A program made the position numbers and the translations under genes. Source: Gluconobacter sp. Gdi (GTDB taxonomy: Bacteria; Pseudomonadota; Alphaproteobacteria; Acetobacterales; Acetobacteraceae). Taken from it: a stretch of 64,000 bases of DNA. The stretch lies in the NCBI RefSeq assembly GCF_014132155.1, contig NZ_BLJQ01000006.1:2501-66500 (forward strand), written 5' to 3'. Below, piece after piece: positions 52,830 through 61,916 of the stretch (position 1 is its first letter; each line of letters starts with the position of its first letter). The notes beneath the pieces are model-generated. The model did no database searches. It was given only the letters and a program-made list of their open reading frames with translations, and had not been told where the DNA came from.

Positions 52830-53749
52830 CCCTGCACACTGATTGGCGAGATATTCCGAAGGACGCCCGCGGCACAGTTGCCGCTCTAGGGAATTTCGAC
52901 GGTGTTCATCGTGGACATGTGCACCTGCTGCACAGCCTTCGTGCAGCGCGTCCTGACCATCCGCTCTCCGTTGTGACGTTTGATCCGCATCCGCGAGAGT
53001 TGTTTCGCCCTCAGAATCTGCCGTGTCGCCTCATGCTTCCGGATGTCCGCGCCAAGGCGCTGGAAGAGCAGGGCGTGGCCCATGTTTTCCAGATTCCCTT
53101 CGACAAGGATTTTTCGCGGTTAAGCGCAGAATCCTTTGTTCATGATGTGCTCTTGGGGGCTCTGGGTGTCCGTCACGTCGCCTGTGGCGCAGATTTTGCC
53201 TTCGGTCATCGCAGAACCGGCAACACTGACGATCTGGAAGCGCTTCTGACGCCAAAGGGTGTCGGGCTGACGATTGTACCGCAGTTAGTAGATGAAGGTG
53301 GACCTATCTCATCCAGCCGCATTCGCCGCCTGCTTCAGGAAGGGTATCCTGAACGGGCTGCGCTGGAACTGGGCCGACCATGGTCGATCGTCGGGCCGGT
53401 CATCCACGGGGATCAGCGGGGACGTCTTCTCGGTTTTCCCACAGCGAACATCCCCCTTCGTCAGCATCTCGAACCCGCACGCGGAGTTTATGCCGTTCAG
53501 GTGACGCTGCCAGATGGACGGATCATTCCCGGAGTAGCGAATATCGGCAGGCGTCCGACCATCGATGATGGACAGGAAAGCCGCCTTGAAGTCCATCTTT
53601 TTGATTTCTCGGAAGACCTTTACGGCAAAACCCTGAGTGTTGCTCTGATTGCGCTTCTGCGGGATGAAAAGCGCTTCTCCGGGCTTGAGGAACTCAAGGC
53701 TCAGATTGTTCAGGATGCCAAACAGGCGCGTCGTCTTCTCGGGCGCTAG
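52826..53749 (+). CDS. ribF: bifunctional riboflavin kinase / FAD synthetase
   Basis: RibF (307 residues) turns riboflavin to FMN and FMN to FAD. The N-terminal adenylyltransferase has GNFDGVHRGHVHLL (about residues 23-36) and the ISSSRIRRLL motif near 155. The C-terminal kinase has GRLLGFPTANIPL and the closing RRPTIDDGQESRLEVHLFDF. FAD made here serves gluconate and D-lactate dehydrogenases, though that is general metabolism. It ends the compact tatA-mtn-ribF run, and a Sel1 protein converges on it. Confidence 0.95.
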   Translation: MTLHTDWRDIPKDARGTVAALGNFDGVHRGHVHLLHSLRAARPDHPLSVVTFDPHPRELFRPQNLPCRLMLPDVRAKALEEQGVAHVFQIPFDKDFSRLSAESFVHDVLLGALGVRHVACGADFAFGHRRTGNTDDLEALLTPKGVGLTIVPQLVDEGGPISSSRIRRLLQEGYPERAALELGRPWSIVGPVIHGDQRGRLLGFPTANIPLRQHLEPARGVYAVQVTLPDGRIIPGVANIGRRPTIDDGQESRLEVHLFDFSEDLYGKTLSVALIALLRDEKRFSGLEELKAQIVQDAKQARRLLGR

Positions 53750-53831
53750 GACGTCTTTTTGAGCTCTGAGCCTTATCTTGTCAGAGTGCACTAGGCTGAG
53801 GAGACATGGGAATACAGCACTGGGAGGTATA

Positions 53832-54590
53832 TTATTCTCCTTGAGAGCGGATGCCGATTTCTTTCAGGCGTTCCTGAACGCGCTTTTCCAGATTCTGATC
53901 TCTTTTGTCCCCCAAATGGACCAGCTTCTTGCTCATCGCCAGAAGAATGTCAGACGTGGCCTCCACAACAGCCTTGCGCCACCAGTCCAGCGCTTCGTCA
54001 ATCTGGCCAGCATCCACCAGTGCCGTCGCATAATTGTGCTGCCCCCGGTAATCTCCGCCTTCTGCTGACTCCCGATACCAGTCCAAGGCTGCCGCACGGT
54101 CCTGTGGCACAACCCAGCCTTCTTCCAGAAAACGTGCATACAGGTTCATGGATTTGGCATGGCCGTTGTGCGCCGCGGTTCGAAACAGATGAAGCGCCTT
54201 TGGCAGATCCTGCGGCTGTCCGATGCCCCGCATGGTCAGAATGCCCAGATTATAACGGCCCCATTCGTCTCCAGCTTCAGCCGCTGCTGCATAACACCGG
54301 GCCGCTTCCTGAAGGTCTTCCTCGCATCCCCAGCCGAATTGAAAACACCGGCCCCGCATATTATGTCCCGGCCCGAACCCGGCCTTTGCGGCGATGGTAA
54401 ACCATTCCAATGCCCCGACAGGGTCCTTGGGAACATAAATGCTCTCCAGCAGGATCTGCCCCCACTGGACGATTTCCAGATGGTGCCCTTTCAGGGCTTT
54501 CTCACGGATGATCTCGATATGCGAAGGCAGCGGAGGAGCGGCCTCACGTTCGGGTGGGCGGGAAAAGATTTTCCTGAAAACGCGCTTCAT
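53832..54590 (-). CDS. Sel1-repeat protein
   Basis: This is a 252-residue protein made of about four Sel1/TPR-like repeats, for example DPVGALEWFTIAAKAGFGPG, EDLQEAARCYAAAAEAGDEW, QDLPKALHLFRTAAHNGHAK and QDRAAALDWYRESAEGGDYR. Sel1 repeats form helical scaffolds for protein binding in signalling or envelope assembly. There is no signal peptide; the N terminus is basic (MKRVFRKIFSRPPE), so membrane-surface binding is possible. It is convergent with ribF and lies downstream of the TraB-like gene on the same strand. The partner is unknown. Confidence 0.87.
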   Translation of the reverse strand: MKRVFRKIFSRPPEREAAPPLPSHIEIIREKALKGHHLEIVQWGQILLESIYVPKDPVGALEWFTIAAKAGFGPGHNMRGRCFQFGWGCEEDLQEAARCYAAAAEAGDEWGRYNLGILTMRGIGQPQDLPKALHLFRTAAHNGHAKSMNLYARFLEEGWVVPQDRAAALDWYRESAEGGDYRGQHNYATALVDAGQIDEALDWWRKAVVEATSDILLAMSKKLVHLGDKRDQNLEKRVQERLKEIGIRSQGE

Positions 54591-54679
54591 GCCGGGGTCA
54601 CCATCCGCCCTGTCCGAATGCAGAAAATACTGCCGCCGGACTGTAGCTTCCCAGGTCGTTCAGGCAAAGCGCCTGCTGT

Positions 54680-55645
54680 TTAAAGCGACGTTTTTGCCGA
54701 AGGCGCAGGTACGATCTGCTGAACGTCGAAACCATCCTTTTTCAGGAGCGCAGGAAGTCCTTCTGGGCCCGCCATGTGTAAAGACCCAACCGCCACGAAC
54801 AGGGACTTTCCAGAATCATGGAGGGTCAGGATTTTCTGGGCCATCGCTGCATTTCGCTCATCAATCATGTGGAACGTCTGGCGTTTCTCCTGTGGTGTCC
54901 GCTCACATTTGCACCACTGTTTGTACTGGTTCAGTCGCGTCAGATCGCTGCGCCCCCACATCGCAATCAACTGATCTTCATCCTTCCGTGCTTCCCCCGA
55001 GGGGATCTGCTTGATGATTTCATCAATGAAGGCGTTTTCTTCGGACAGCTTGGGGGAGATCAGGAGGTTACGCTGTGTCTGAACATCTTCGAGAGCGATA
55101 ACTTCCTTTTTCAGGCTGCCAGCCATTCCTTGAAGAACAAGATCGACGGCATAATCGGGATAATATCCATCCGCACGGGCAGCTGACGCGCTAAGCCCGG
55201 CCGCTTCAAGGCCGATTGCCGTAGTGGCAAAGCCTGCCGTGGGAATACAGAGTTCATCTGCCAGGGCATCGAGTTTTTTCTTCCGCCCGGAAGCAATCAG
55301 CCTTTCGCGGTTGGTCGGTTCTTCGGGTTTGCGAAGGGCTGCCAGTGTCTGGGGATCCTGCAGATTCAGTTCAAGCGCAACAGCCTGGCTTTGCAGGATG
55401 GCGGACCGTATTAGCGGCCCAGGCATCAACCATTCTTCGCGAGAGGCATGAACAGTGCCGTACAGCCACGACGTATGACCATCTTTCGTGGCTTTCCACA
55501 GAAACCCGCGGTCCTGGGATGTCATCAGAAGATGAGGAAGATCAGATTTGGATGGAACAGCTGCCGGTGCCGGACAACGAGGGGCCTGTGCTACCGCGAG
55601 AGAAGGAGCAATCGCCAGGATCGCAGCCAGCCAGAATGTCTTCAT
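54680..55645 (-). CDS. TraB/GumN family protein, secreted
   Basis: This 321-residue precursor with a Sec signal (MKTFWLAAILAIAPSLAVAQ) belongs to the TraB/GumN family of EreA-like putative metal hydrolases. The family's first motif is LYGTVHAS with its conserved histidine (about residue 65), the middle has the long insert helix region, and the last is FVAVGSLHMAGPEGLPALL with the second conserved histidine. Members are linked to polysaccharide gene clusters and to plasmid proteins, without agreed function. ATG at 55645 is the natural start; 10 residues upstream in frame break the signal. Confidence 0.87.
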   Translation of the reverse strand: MKTFWLAAILAIAPSLAVAQAPRCPAPAAVPSKSDLPHLLMTSQDRGFLWKATKDGHTSWLYGTVHASREEWLMPGPLIRSAILQSQAVALELNLQDPQTLAALRKPEEPTNRERLIASGRKKKLDALADELCIPTAGFATTAIGLEAAGLSASAARADGYYPDYAVDLVLQGMAGSLKKEVIALEDVQTQRNLLISPKLSEENAFIDEIIKQIPSGEARKDEDQLIAMWGRSDLTRLNQYKQWCKCERTPQEKRQTFHMIDERNAAMAQKILTLHDSGKSLFVAVGSLHMAGPEGLPALLKKDGFDVQQIVPAPSAKTSL

Positions 55646-55864
55646 GAAAATGCCCCCGTACAGATCTTCTGCCAAAACAGATCATGCTTCTGCCACTGAA
55701 ACAATCCATGACCAGACCTGTCATTCAATTGTCTTGAAGGCCCGAATAACAGCGTTTTTGGCAGAACATGACGCGGTTTACCCTTAGAAGACTTGACCAC
55801 ATCCCCGCCCAATCTCCATATGGTCCCCCTTATTTTGTGTGAATGACCAAAGTTGGCCCGTCCC

Positions 55865-58711
55865 ATGTCCGACAAGTCCGATACGACCTTCAAAGAACAG
55901 CAGGATCGCTACCGCGATACTGTGTTCCTGCCGCGCACCGGCTTCCCCATGCGGGGTGGCCTGCCGAAGCGTGAGCCCGAGACGCTTGCCCGCTGGGCAG
56001 CAATGGATCTGGATGGGAAAATCCGTGAGGAAGGGAAGGGACGCCCGGTCTTCACGCTGCACGACGGTCCTCCGTATGCCAACGGGCACATTCATATTGG
56101 TCATGCGCTGAACAAGGTGATGAAAGACGTCATCAACCGTGCGCATCGCATGTCCGGTTTCGAAGTCCGCTATCAGCCGGGATGGGACTGTCATGGTCTG
56201 CCGATTGAATGGCGGATCGAGGAACAGTATCGCAAGGCGGGCAAGGACAAGGATCAGGTTCCCCTGCTCCAGTTCCGCGCAGAGTGTCGCCAGTACGCCG
56301 CGGAGTGGGTGAGCAAGCAGGCGGAAGACTTCAAACGCATCGGTGTTCAGGCCGAGTGGGCCAATCGTTACGTCACGATGGACTATAGCTCTGAAGCCAA
56401 AATCGTTGGAGAAATCGGCAAGTTCCTGCTGAATGGCGGTCTGTATCGGGGCCTCCGCCCTGTTATGTGGAGCCCCGTCGAGAAGACCGCTCTGGCCGAA
56501 GCCGAGATCGAGTATCACGACGTTGACTCCACTACGATCTTCGTCGCCTTCCCGATCATCAAGGACCCGACGCCGGGTGACGCCCTTGATGGCGTCTCAG
56601 CCGTTATCTGGACCACAACGCCGTGGACAATTCCAGCCAACCGCGCGCTCGCTTACGGTCCGGACATCACCTACGTGGTTCTGCGTGCCGACGAGATCAC
56701 AGAAGCCAGCGTTGTGCCGCAGGGCGCGCGCCTGCTGATCGCGGAAGACCGTGTTGAGGCCTTCTGCGCTGAAACCGGTATCAGTGCGCATCACATTCTT
56801 TACACGCTGCCCGGCAGCGCGCTGGAAGGTGCTATTGCCGCTCATCCGCTACGTGGTCGTGGTTACGAATATGACGTGCCGATGCTTCCGGGTGATTTCG
56901 TCACGACAGATGCTGGTACGGGCCTTGTTCACATGGCGCCGTCTCATGGTCAGGATGACTTTATCGTCTGCCGCCAGTTCGGCATTGAAGTGCCGGAACT
57001 GGTGCAGGATGATGGTCGATATGCGTCATGGGTTCCGCATCTCGAAGGCATCCATGTTTTCAAAGCGGCTGACCCGGTCTGCGATCTGCTGACGGAAGCC
57101 CGTCAGTCCGGTGAACATGACGACGCACCTGCGACCGGCCTTATGGCCCGCAGCAAGATCCGTCATTCCTATCCGCATTCCTGGCGTTCCAAAGCCCCGA
57201 TCATCTTCCGCGCCACACCTCAATGGTTCATCGCGATGGATGGGGAAACGAAGCTGCGTGAGAAGGCTCTCAAGGCGCTTGATCCTGTCACCTTCGTGCC
57301 TGAGGCTGCCCGTCGCCGCCTGACCTCCATGGTCGAGCAGCGTCCGGACTGGTGCATCTCCCGTCAGCGCGCCTGGGGCGTGCCGATTGCCGTATTCGTG
57401 GAGAAGCGAAGCGGTGAAGTTCTGCGTGATGCAGACGTCATGGACCGGATTGTCAAGGCTTTCCACGAAAAGGGTGCGGACGTCTGGTACGACACAGACC
57501 CGGCTGTTTTCCTTGGTCCAAACCGTGACCCAGCGGATTACGAACAGGTCTTCGATATTGTGGACGTGTGGTTTGAATCCGGCTCCACGCATCAGTTCGT
57601 TCTGGGGCAGGAAGGCCTGAACTTCCCGGCAGACGTCTATCTGGAAGGCTCTGATCAGCATCGCGGCTGGTTCCAGTCGTCCCTGCTGGAAAGCGTCGGC
57701 ACACGTGGTGTCGCCCCCTACAAAGCCCTTGTGACGAACGGCTTCGTACTGGACGAACAGGGCCGCAAGATGTCCAAGTCGCTCGGGAACGTCATTGCCC
57801 CGGCAGACGTCACGGACTCACTGGGTGCCGACATTCTGCGCCTGTGGGTGCTGAACTCCGACACGAATGAAGATCTGCGCATCGGCAACGAGATCCTGAA
57901 GCAGCAGGGCGAACTGTACCGTCGCCTGCGCAACACCCTGCGCTGGCTGCTGGGCGCGCTGGACGGCTTCACGGAAGAAGAGGCTGTCCCCTACGCTGAA
58001 ATGCCGCCGCTGGAGCAGTATATCCTGCACCGCCTCTCGGAACTGCGCGGCCTGATCAGCACGGCCGTCGAAACGCATCAGTGGGTGGGTGTTTATCCGG
58101 CCCTGCATGGTTTCTGCACGACGGATCTGTCTGCGTTCTATTTCGATATCCGTAAGGACGCTATCTACTGCGACGCTCCTTCTGATCTGACGCGCCGTGC
58201 CTCCCGCACGGTTCTGGATGCTCTGCACCGTGCGCTCTGCACCTGGCTGGCACCTGTTCTGGTCTTCACCGCAGAAGAAGCCTGGAGCGCCCGTTTCGGT
58301 GAAGAGAGCAGCATCCATCTGGAGCAGTTCTTTGAGCCTGATGCCGAGTGGAACAGCCCGGAACTGGGCGCCAACTGGGACGAGATCCGCGCTTACCGCC
58401 GCCTTGTTACGACCGAGCTGGAAACAGCCCGCCGTGATGGCGTCATCGGCGCCTCTCTGGAAGCCAGTGTAACGCTTCCGATCTCACAGGAAGAGGCAGC
58501 GTCTCTTACAGGAATTGACTGGGCAGAGCTGCTCATCACATCCCACGCGGAGATCGAGCTTCTTCCGGGCGAAACAGTTCACGGTGGCCCAGAAGTCGAG
58601 CGTGCGCCGGGTCATAAATGTGCCCGTTGCTGGAAGGTGCTTCCGGATGTGGGTGAAAATGCCGAGCATCCGGCTCTGTGCCGTCGCTGCGTCAGTGTGG
58701 TGAGTGCCTGA
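55865..58711 (+). CDS. ileS: isoleucyl-tRNA synthetase
   Basis: IleRS (948 residues) charges tRNA-Ile and edits valine. The class I motifs are HIHIGHAL (about residue 77) and KMSKSLGN (about 635), the editing domain lies between, and the C-terminal zinc finger reads CARCWKV with a later CRRC, the type seen in bacterial enzymes. The ATG at 55865 is chosen; an in-frame start 12 bases earlier is possible. The 3' end overlaps lspA by one base. It is divergent from the TraB-like gene, with 219 bases between. Confidence 0.96.
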   Translation: MSDKSDTTFKEQQDRYRDTVFLPRTGFPMRGGLPKREPETLARWAAMDLDGKIREEGKGRPVFTLHDGPPYANGHIHIGHALNKVMKDVINRAHRMSGFEVRYQPGWDCHGLPIEWRIEEQYRKAGKDKDQVPLLQFRAECRQYAAEWVSKQAEDFKRIGVQAEWANRYVTMDYSSEAKIVGEIGKFLLNGGLYRGLRPVMWSPVEKTALAEAEIEYHDVDSTTIFVAFPIIKDPTPGDALDGVSAVIWTTTPWTIPANRALAYGPDITYVVLRADEITEASVVPQGARLLIAEDRVEAFCAETGISAHHILYTLPGSALEGAIAAHPLRGRGYEYDVPMLPGDFVTTDAGTGLVHMAPSHGQDDFIVCRQFGIEVPELVQDDGRYASWVPHLEGIHVFKAADPVCDLLTEARQSGEHDDAPATGLMARSKIRHSYPHSWRSKAPIIFRATPQWFIAMDGETKLREKALKALDPVTFVPEAARRRLTSMVEQRPDWCISRQRAWGVPIAVFVEKRSGEVLRDADVMDRIVKAFHEKGADVWYDTDPAVFLGPNRDPADYEQVFDIVDVWFESGSTHQFVLGQEGLNFPADVYLEGSDQHRGWFQSSLLESVGTRGVAPYKALVTNGFVLDEQGRKMSKSLGNVIAPADVTDSLGADILRLWVLNSDTNEDLRIGNEILKQQGELYRRLRNTLRWLLGALDGFTEEEAVPYAEMPPLEQYILHRLSELRGLISTAVETHQWVGVYPALHGFCTTDLSAFYFDIRKDAIYCDAPSDLTRRASRTVLDALHRALCTWLAPVLVFTAEEAWSARFGEESSIHLEQFFEPDAEWNSPELGANWDEIRAYRRLVTTELETARRDGVIGASLEASVTLPISQEEAASLTGIDWAELLITSHAEIELLPGETVHGGPEVERAPGHKCARCWKVLPDVGENAEHPALCRRCVSVVSA

Positions 58712-59223
58712 TGTCCCTTTGGCAGGAAGGTATGAGCCGTATGGGGCGGCTGGTTCTTGGGCTTGCCCTGCTGGTTCTGGTCCTCGTTCTGGATCAGGCC
58801 AGCAAGGACTGGATTCTCTACGGCTATAATCTGCCGGAGAAAGGGTCTGTCCAGATCCTCCCATTCCTGAACTTCACCATGGTCTGGAACCATGCTGTGA
58901 CGTTTGGAATGTTTGGTGGTCTGGGCAGTAAAGGGCCTCTGGTCTTCTGCACGGTCTCTTTACTGGCCGTGGGCCTGCTGGTTTGGACCATGATAAAAAC
59001 GCGCCGGACACTGGTCGCGGGGGCCTGCGGGGCCATCGCGGGTGGTGCCATCGGTAACGTCATTGACCGCCTGCGGTATGGTGCCGTTGTGGACTTTCTC
59101 CATGCCCACGCTTTCGGCTGGTCATGGTATGTCTTCAACATTGCCGATGCCGGTATTGTGTGCGGGGTGGCGGTCTGGCTGATTGACTCCCTTCTTGCTG
59201 AACGTAACAGCCAGCCGCAGTGA
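58711..59223 (+). CDS. lspA: lipoprotein signal peptidase (signal peptidase II)
   Basis: LspA (170 residues) is an inner-membrane aspartic protease that removes signal peptides from prolipoproteins. Four membrane helices are visible, with catalytic aspartates in GNVIDRLRYGAVVDF and FNIADAGIV. Substrates in this window include the lipoproteins at 42.8, 50.2 and 59.3 kb. It starts at the last base of the ileS stop (TGATG), the common ileS-lspA pair. In-frame starts upstream lie inside ileS. Confidence 0.95.
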   Translation: MSLWQEGMSRMGRLVLGLALLVLVLVLDQASKDWILYGYNLPEKGSVQILPFLNFTMVWNHAVTFGMFGGLGSKGPLVFCTVSLLAVGLLVWTMIKTRRTLVAGACGAIAGGAIGNVIDRLRYGAVVDFLHAHAFGWSWYVFNIADAGIVCGVAVWLIDSLLAERNSQPQ

Positions 59224-59297
59224 GCAAGGGGAGCTTGCCCCCACGCTGTGCGGACTGTAGGACTATACCCATCATGATTGCGTCCCAGGGTCCCTCA

Positions 59298-59849
59298 ATG
59301 CGCCGTAACCGTCTTCCAGTTGCCCGTCTCAGCGTACAGATGGGTGCAATTGCTTCATTCGGCCTGATGCTGTCTGGTTGCTCAGGCAGCGATCTGGAGC
59401 GGGCCTTCGGCATGGAACGCTACATGCCGGACGAATATACCGTCACGACGCGTGCCCCGCTGTCCATGCCGCCTTCAGAGAAGATGCAGCTTCCCGGCGC
59501 TGCCGATGCGCACCGGCCGGACGAGAGCCCGCGGATGCAGGCTCTTGAAACGCTGTCTCCGGATGCAGCGCTGCACCCCTTTGGCGGCGAAAACAGCAGC
59601 GGCCAGTCCGCGCTGGTTGGTCAGGTGGACAAGGCCTCTGGTGCTCCCAACAATGCCGAGCTCGGTGCTGCCGATGCAGGCTTTGTTGACAACCTGATGT
59701 TCTGGAAGGGCGGCCAGGCTGGCTCCGTGGTCGACGGGGACGCTGAAAACCGCCGTATTCGTGAGAACTCGGCTCTGGGTCGTAACCCGGCAACAGGTGC
59801 CACCCCGACCGTCAAGAAAAAGAGCGGCCACTTTCTGGGCGTGCTGTAA
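59298..59849 (+). CDS. DUF3035 lipoprotein, outer-membrane assembly type
   Basis: This is a 183-residue precursor with a lipobox (LMLSGCSGS, Cys26). The mature N terminus (MPDEYTVTTRAPLSMPP) is the hallmark of DUF3035, a family some alphaproteobacteria attach to the BAM complex as BamF. The rest is Asp- and Gly-rich and likely flexible. It lies after lspA, which would process it, and before mutL. The start is uncertain: ATG at 59298 gives the usual short signal; ATG at 59274 or GTG at 59220 are also in frame. Confidence 0.8.
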   Translation: MRRNRLPVARLSVQMGAIASFGLMLSGCSGSDLERAFGMERYMPDEYTVTTRAPLSMPPSEKMQLPGAADAHRPDESPRMQALETLSPDAALHPFGGENSSGQSALVGQVDKASGAPNNAELGAADAGFVDNLMFWKGGQAGSVVDGDAENRRIRENSALGRNPATGATPTVKKKSGHFLGVL

Positions 59850-59888
59850 ACGGCACTCTCCCGACCTTCAGGATTGTGAGTCACCGTC

Positions 59889-61751
59889 CTGTCTGAAAAA
59901 ACTTCCCTCGTACGCCCGGTTATCCGTCGGCTGTCAGGTCATGTTGTTGATCTGATTGCGGCGGGTGAGGTGATTGAACGCCCGGCTGCGGCTCTGAAAG
60001 AGCTTGTCGAGAACGCGATTGATGCTGGCGCCACACGTCTTGTGGTCGCCCTTCGCGCTGGCGGCACAGATCGTATTGATGTCACGGACAATGGTTGCGG
60101 CATGACGCCGGAAGAGCTGGACATGGCTGTCCAGCGCCATTGCACATCCAAATTGCAGGACGAACGTCTCGTTCAGATCCGCACGCTTGGTTTCCGTGGG
60201 GAAGCCCTGCCATCCATTGGGGCAAGCGCACGCCTTTCCATTACATCCCGAACAGCCGAATCTGACACGGCCTGGTGCATTCGTGTCGACGGAGGCGTCA
60301 TCACGCCGCCACACCCATCGTCCGGTCCGGTGGGCACGCGGATTGTGGTTACGGATCTGTTCTTCGCTACCCCTGCGCGACGCAAATTTCTTAAAAGCCC
60401 GCGTGTGGAAAATAGTCATGCCGAATCGGTCATGCGGCGGCTGGCTCTGAGCGCGCCGCATTGCGCCATGCGCGTCACACTGGACGATAAGGTCCTGTTT
60501 GACCTGCCCGAACAGAGCCCCATCGCCCGGACGGCAACGGTTCTGGAGACAACACCCGACACGCTGATCCCGCTTGATGAACAGCGCGGCCATATACGCC
60601 TGTCCGGCTTTGCATGTGGCCCTGCCAAAACAAAGGCTACCGGTTCGGGCCAGTTCATCATGGTTAATCACCGCCCGGTTACAGATCCCATGCTGCGGAC
60701 GGCCATCCGTGTGGCGTATCGTCCCGTCATTGAACGGGGGCGTTTTCCGGTGATGGCTCTTCATCTCAAGGTGCCTCTGGAGCGACTGGATGTGAACGTA
60801 CATCCTGCCAAGACAGAACTGCGCTTTGCGGATGAAGCTGAAGTCCGGGCACTCGTTATTGGCGGTTTGGGTCGGGCACTCGGGCATGGGTCCAGTGGCG
60901 GAGGCGGAATCCACGCCAGCTTCGGGTCACGTCCAGCGCGTCCTTCAATTTCCTACCCGTCGCGGCCAGACGTTCCTGTTGAACTGCCTTCTTTCAAGGA
61001 GTTCCGCACAGAGCCAGCAGCATCGTTGCCCTTAAGTGTGCCAAAGGCAGCGCCATTCGCTCCCGATCGATCGGGTTTTGCTGAGCAGGAGGCGGGTTTT
61101 GCGCCGGCTGCGCGTGCGCCCCAACCTGTTCCAGAGCATCTTGACGCCTCTTTTCCGCTCGGCGCTTCGGTGGCTCAGGTCTTTGACACATACATTATTG
61201 CCGTTGCCCCTGATGGGGATCTGGTTCTCGTGGATCAGCATGCGGCTCATGAGCGTCTGACCCATGAGCGCCTGAGAGAGCAATATGCCAGCGGGACTTT
61301 ACGATCTCAGGCGCTCCTGCTGCCTGAAGTCGTGGATCTTCCCCGACGGGACGCTGAGGCTCTGCTGGCACGGTCTGAAGATCTGTCCAGGCTGGGGATA
61401 GACCTCGAATCCTTTGGTGCAGGGAGTGTGCTGCTCCGATCAGTCCCCGCCCTTCTCGGCACAAAGGACGTTCAGGGCCTTCTGCGGGATGTGGCGGACG
61501 AACTCGCCAATGATCCGGATCTGGATGCTGGCAATACGGATAGTTTTTCCAATCGTCTGGATGCCATTCTGGCCCGGATGGCCTGTCATGGAAGCATTCG
61601 CGCGGGCCGACGCCTGAAACCGGAAGAAATGGATGCTCTTTTGCGGGAAATGGAGCGTACTCCGCGCGCCAATACCTGTTCGCACGGCCGTCCAACCTGG
61701 TTAAAACTGACGCGTAATGAGATCGAGCGTCTTTTCGGGCGTATTAAATAG
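59889..61751 (+). CDS. mutL: DNA mismatch repair protein MutL (endonuclease type)
   Basis: MutL (620 residues from the start proposed) links MutS to strand incision. The GHKL ATPase has AAGEVIERPAAALKELVENA with its catalytic glutamate, VTDNGCGM and TLGFRGEALPSI. The C-terminal domain holds the endonuclease motif DQHAAHERLTHE, then ACHGSI and CSHGRPTW, so it should nick DNA itself without MutH. No ATG, GTG or TTG exists between the upstream stop (59877) and 59970, yet conserved residues begin well before 59970 (VIRRLSGHVVDLIAAGEV), so a CTG start at 59889 is proposed. Confidence 0.9.
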   Translation: MSEKTSLVRPVIRRLSGHVVDLIAAGEVIERPAAALKELVENAIDAGATRLVVALRAGGTDRIDVTDNGCGMTPEELDMAVQRHCTSKLQDERLVQIRTLGFRGEALPSIGASARLSITSRTAESDTAWCIRVDGGVITPPHPSSGPVGTRIVVTDLFFATPARRKFLKSPRVENSHAESVMRRLALSAPHCAMRVTLDDKVLFDLPEQSPIARTATVLETTPDTLIPLDEQRGHIRLSGFACGPAKTKATGSGQFIMVNHRPVTDPMLRTAIRVAYRPVIERGRFPVMALHLKVPLERLDVNVHPAKTELRFADEAEVRALVIGGLGRALGHGSSGGGGIHASFGSRPARPSISYPSRPDVPVELPSFKEFRTEPAASLPLSVPKAAPFAPDRSGFAEQEAGFAPAARAPQPVPEHLDASFPLGASVAQVFDTYIIAVAPDGDLVLVDQHAAHERLTHERLREQYASGTLRSQALLLPEVVDLPRRDAEALLARSEDLSRLGIDLESFGAGSVLLRSVPALLGTKDVQGLLRDVADELANDPDLDAGNTDSFSNRLDAILARMACHGSIRAGRRLKPEEMDALLREMERTPRANTCSHGRPTWLKLTRNEIERLFGRIK

Positions 61752-61916
61752 TCGCCCAATTGTGATCCCATTGCTTGATCTGAGGCATGGACGGCGCGCT
61801 CTTGCGGGTGTGTCTGTAAGCCTGTCGCTGAACAGGCGTAAATTTTGGAACTATGGAGTCCGCTGGCTGCGCTTTGAAGGTAGCAACGCCAGAAACGTTG
61901 AAGGAAGAATACAGAC

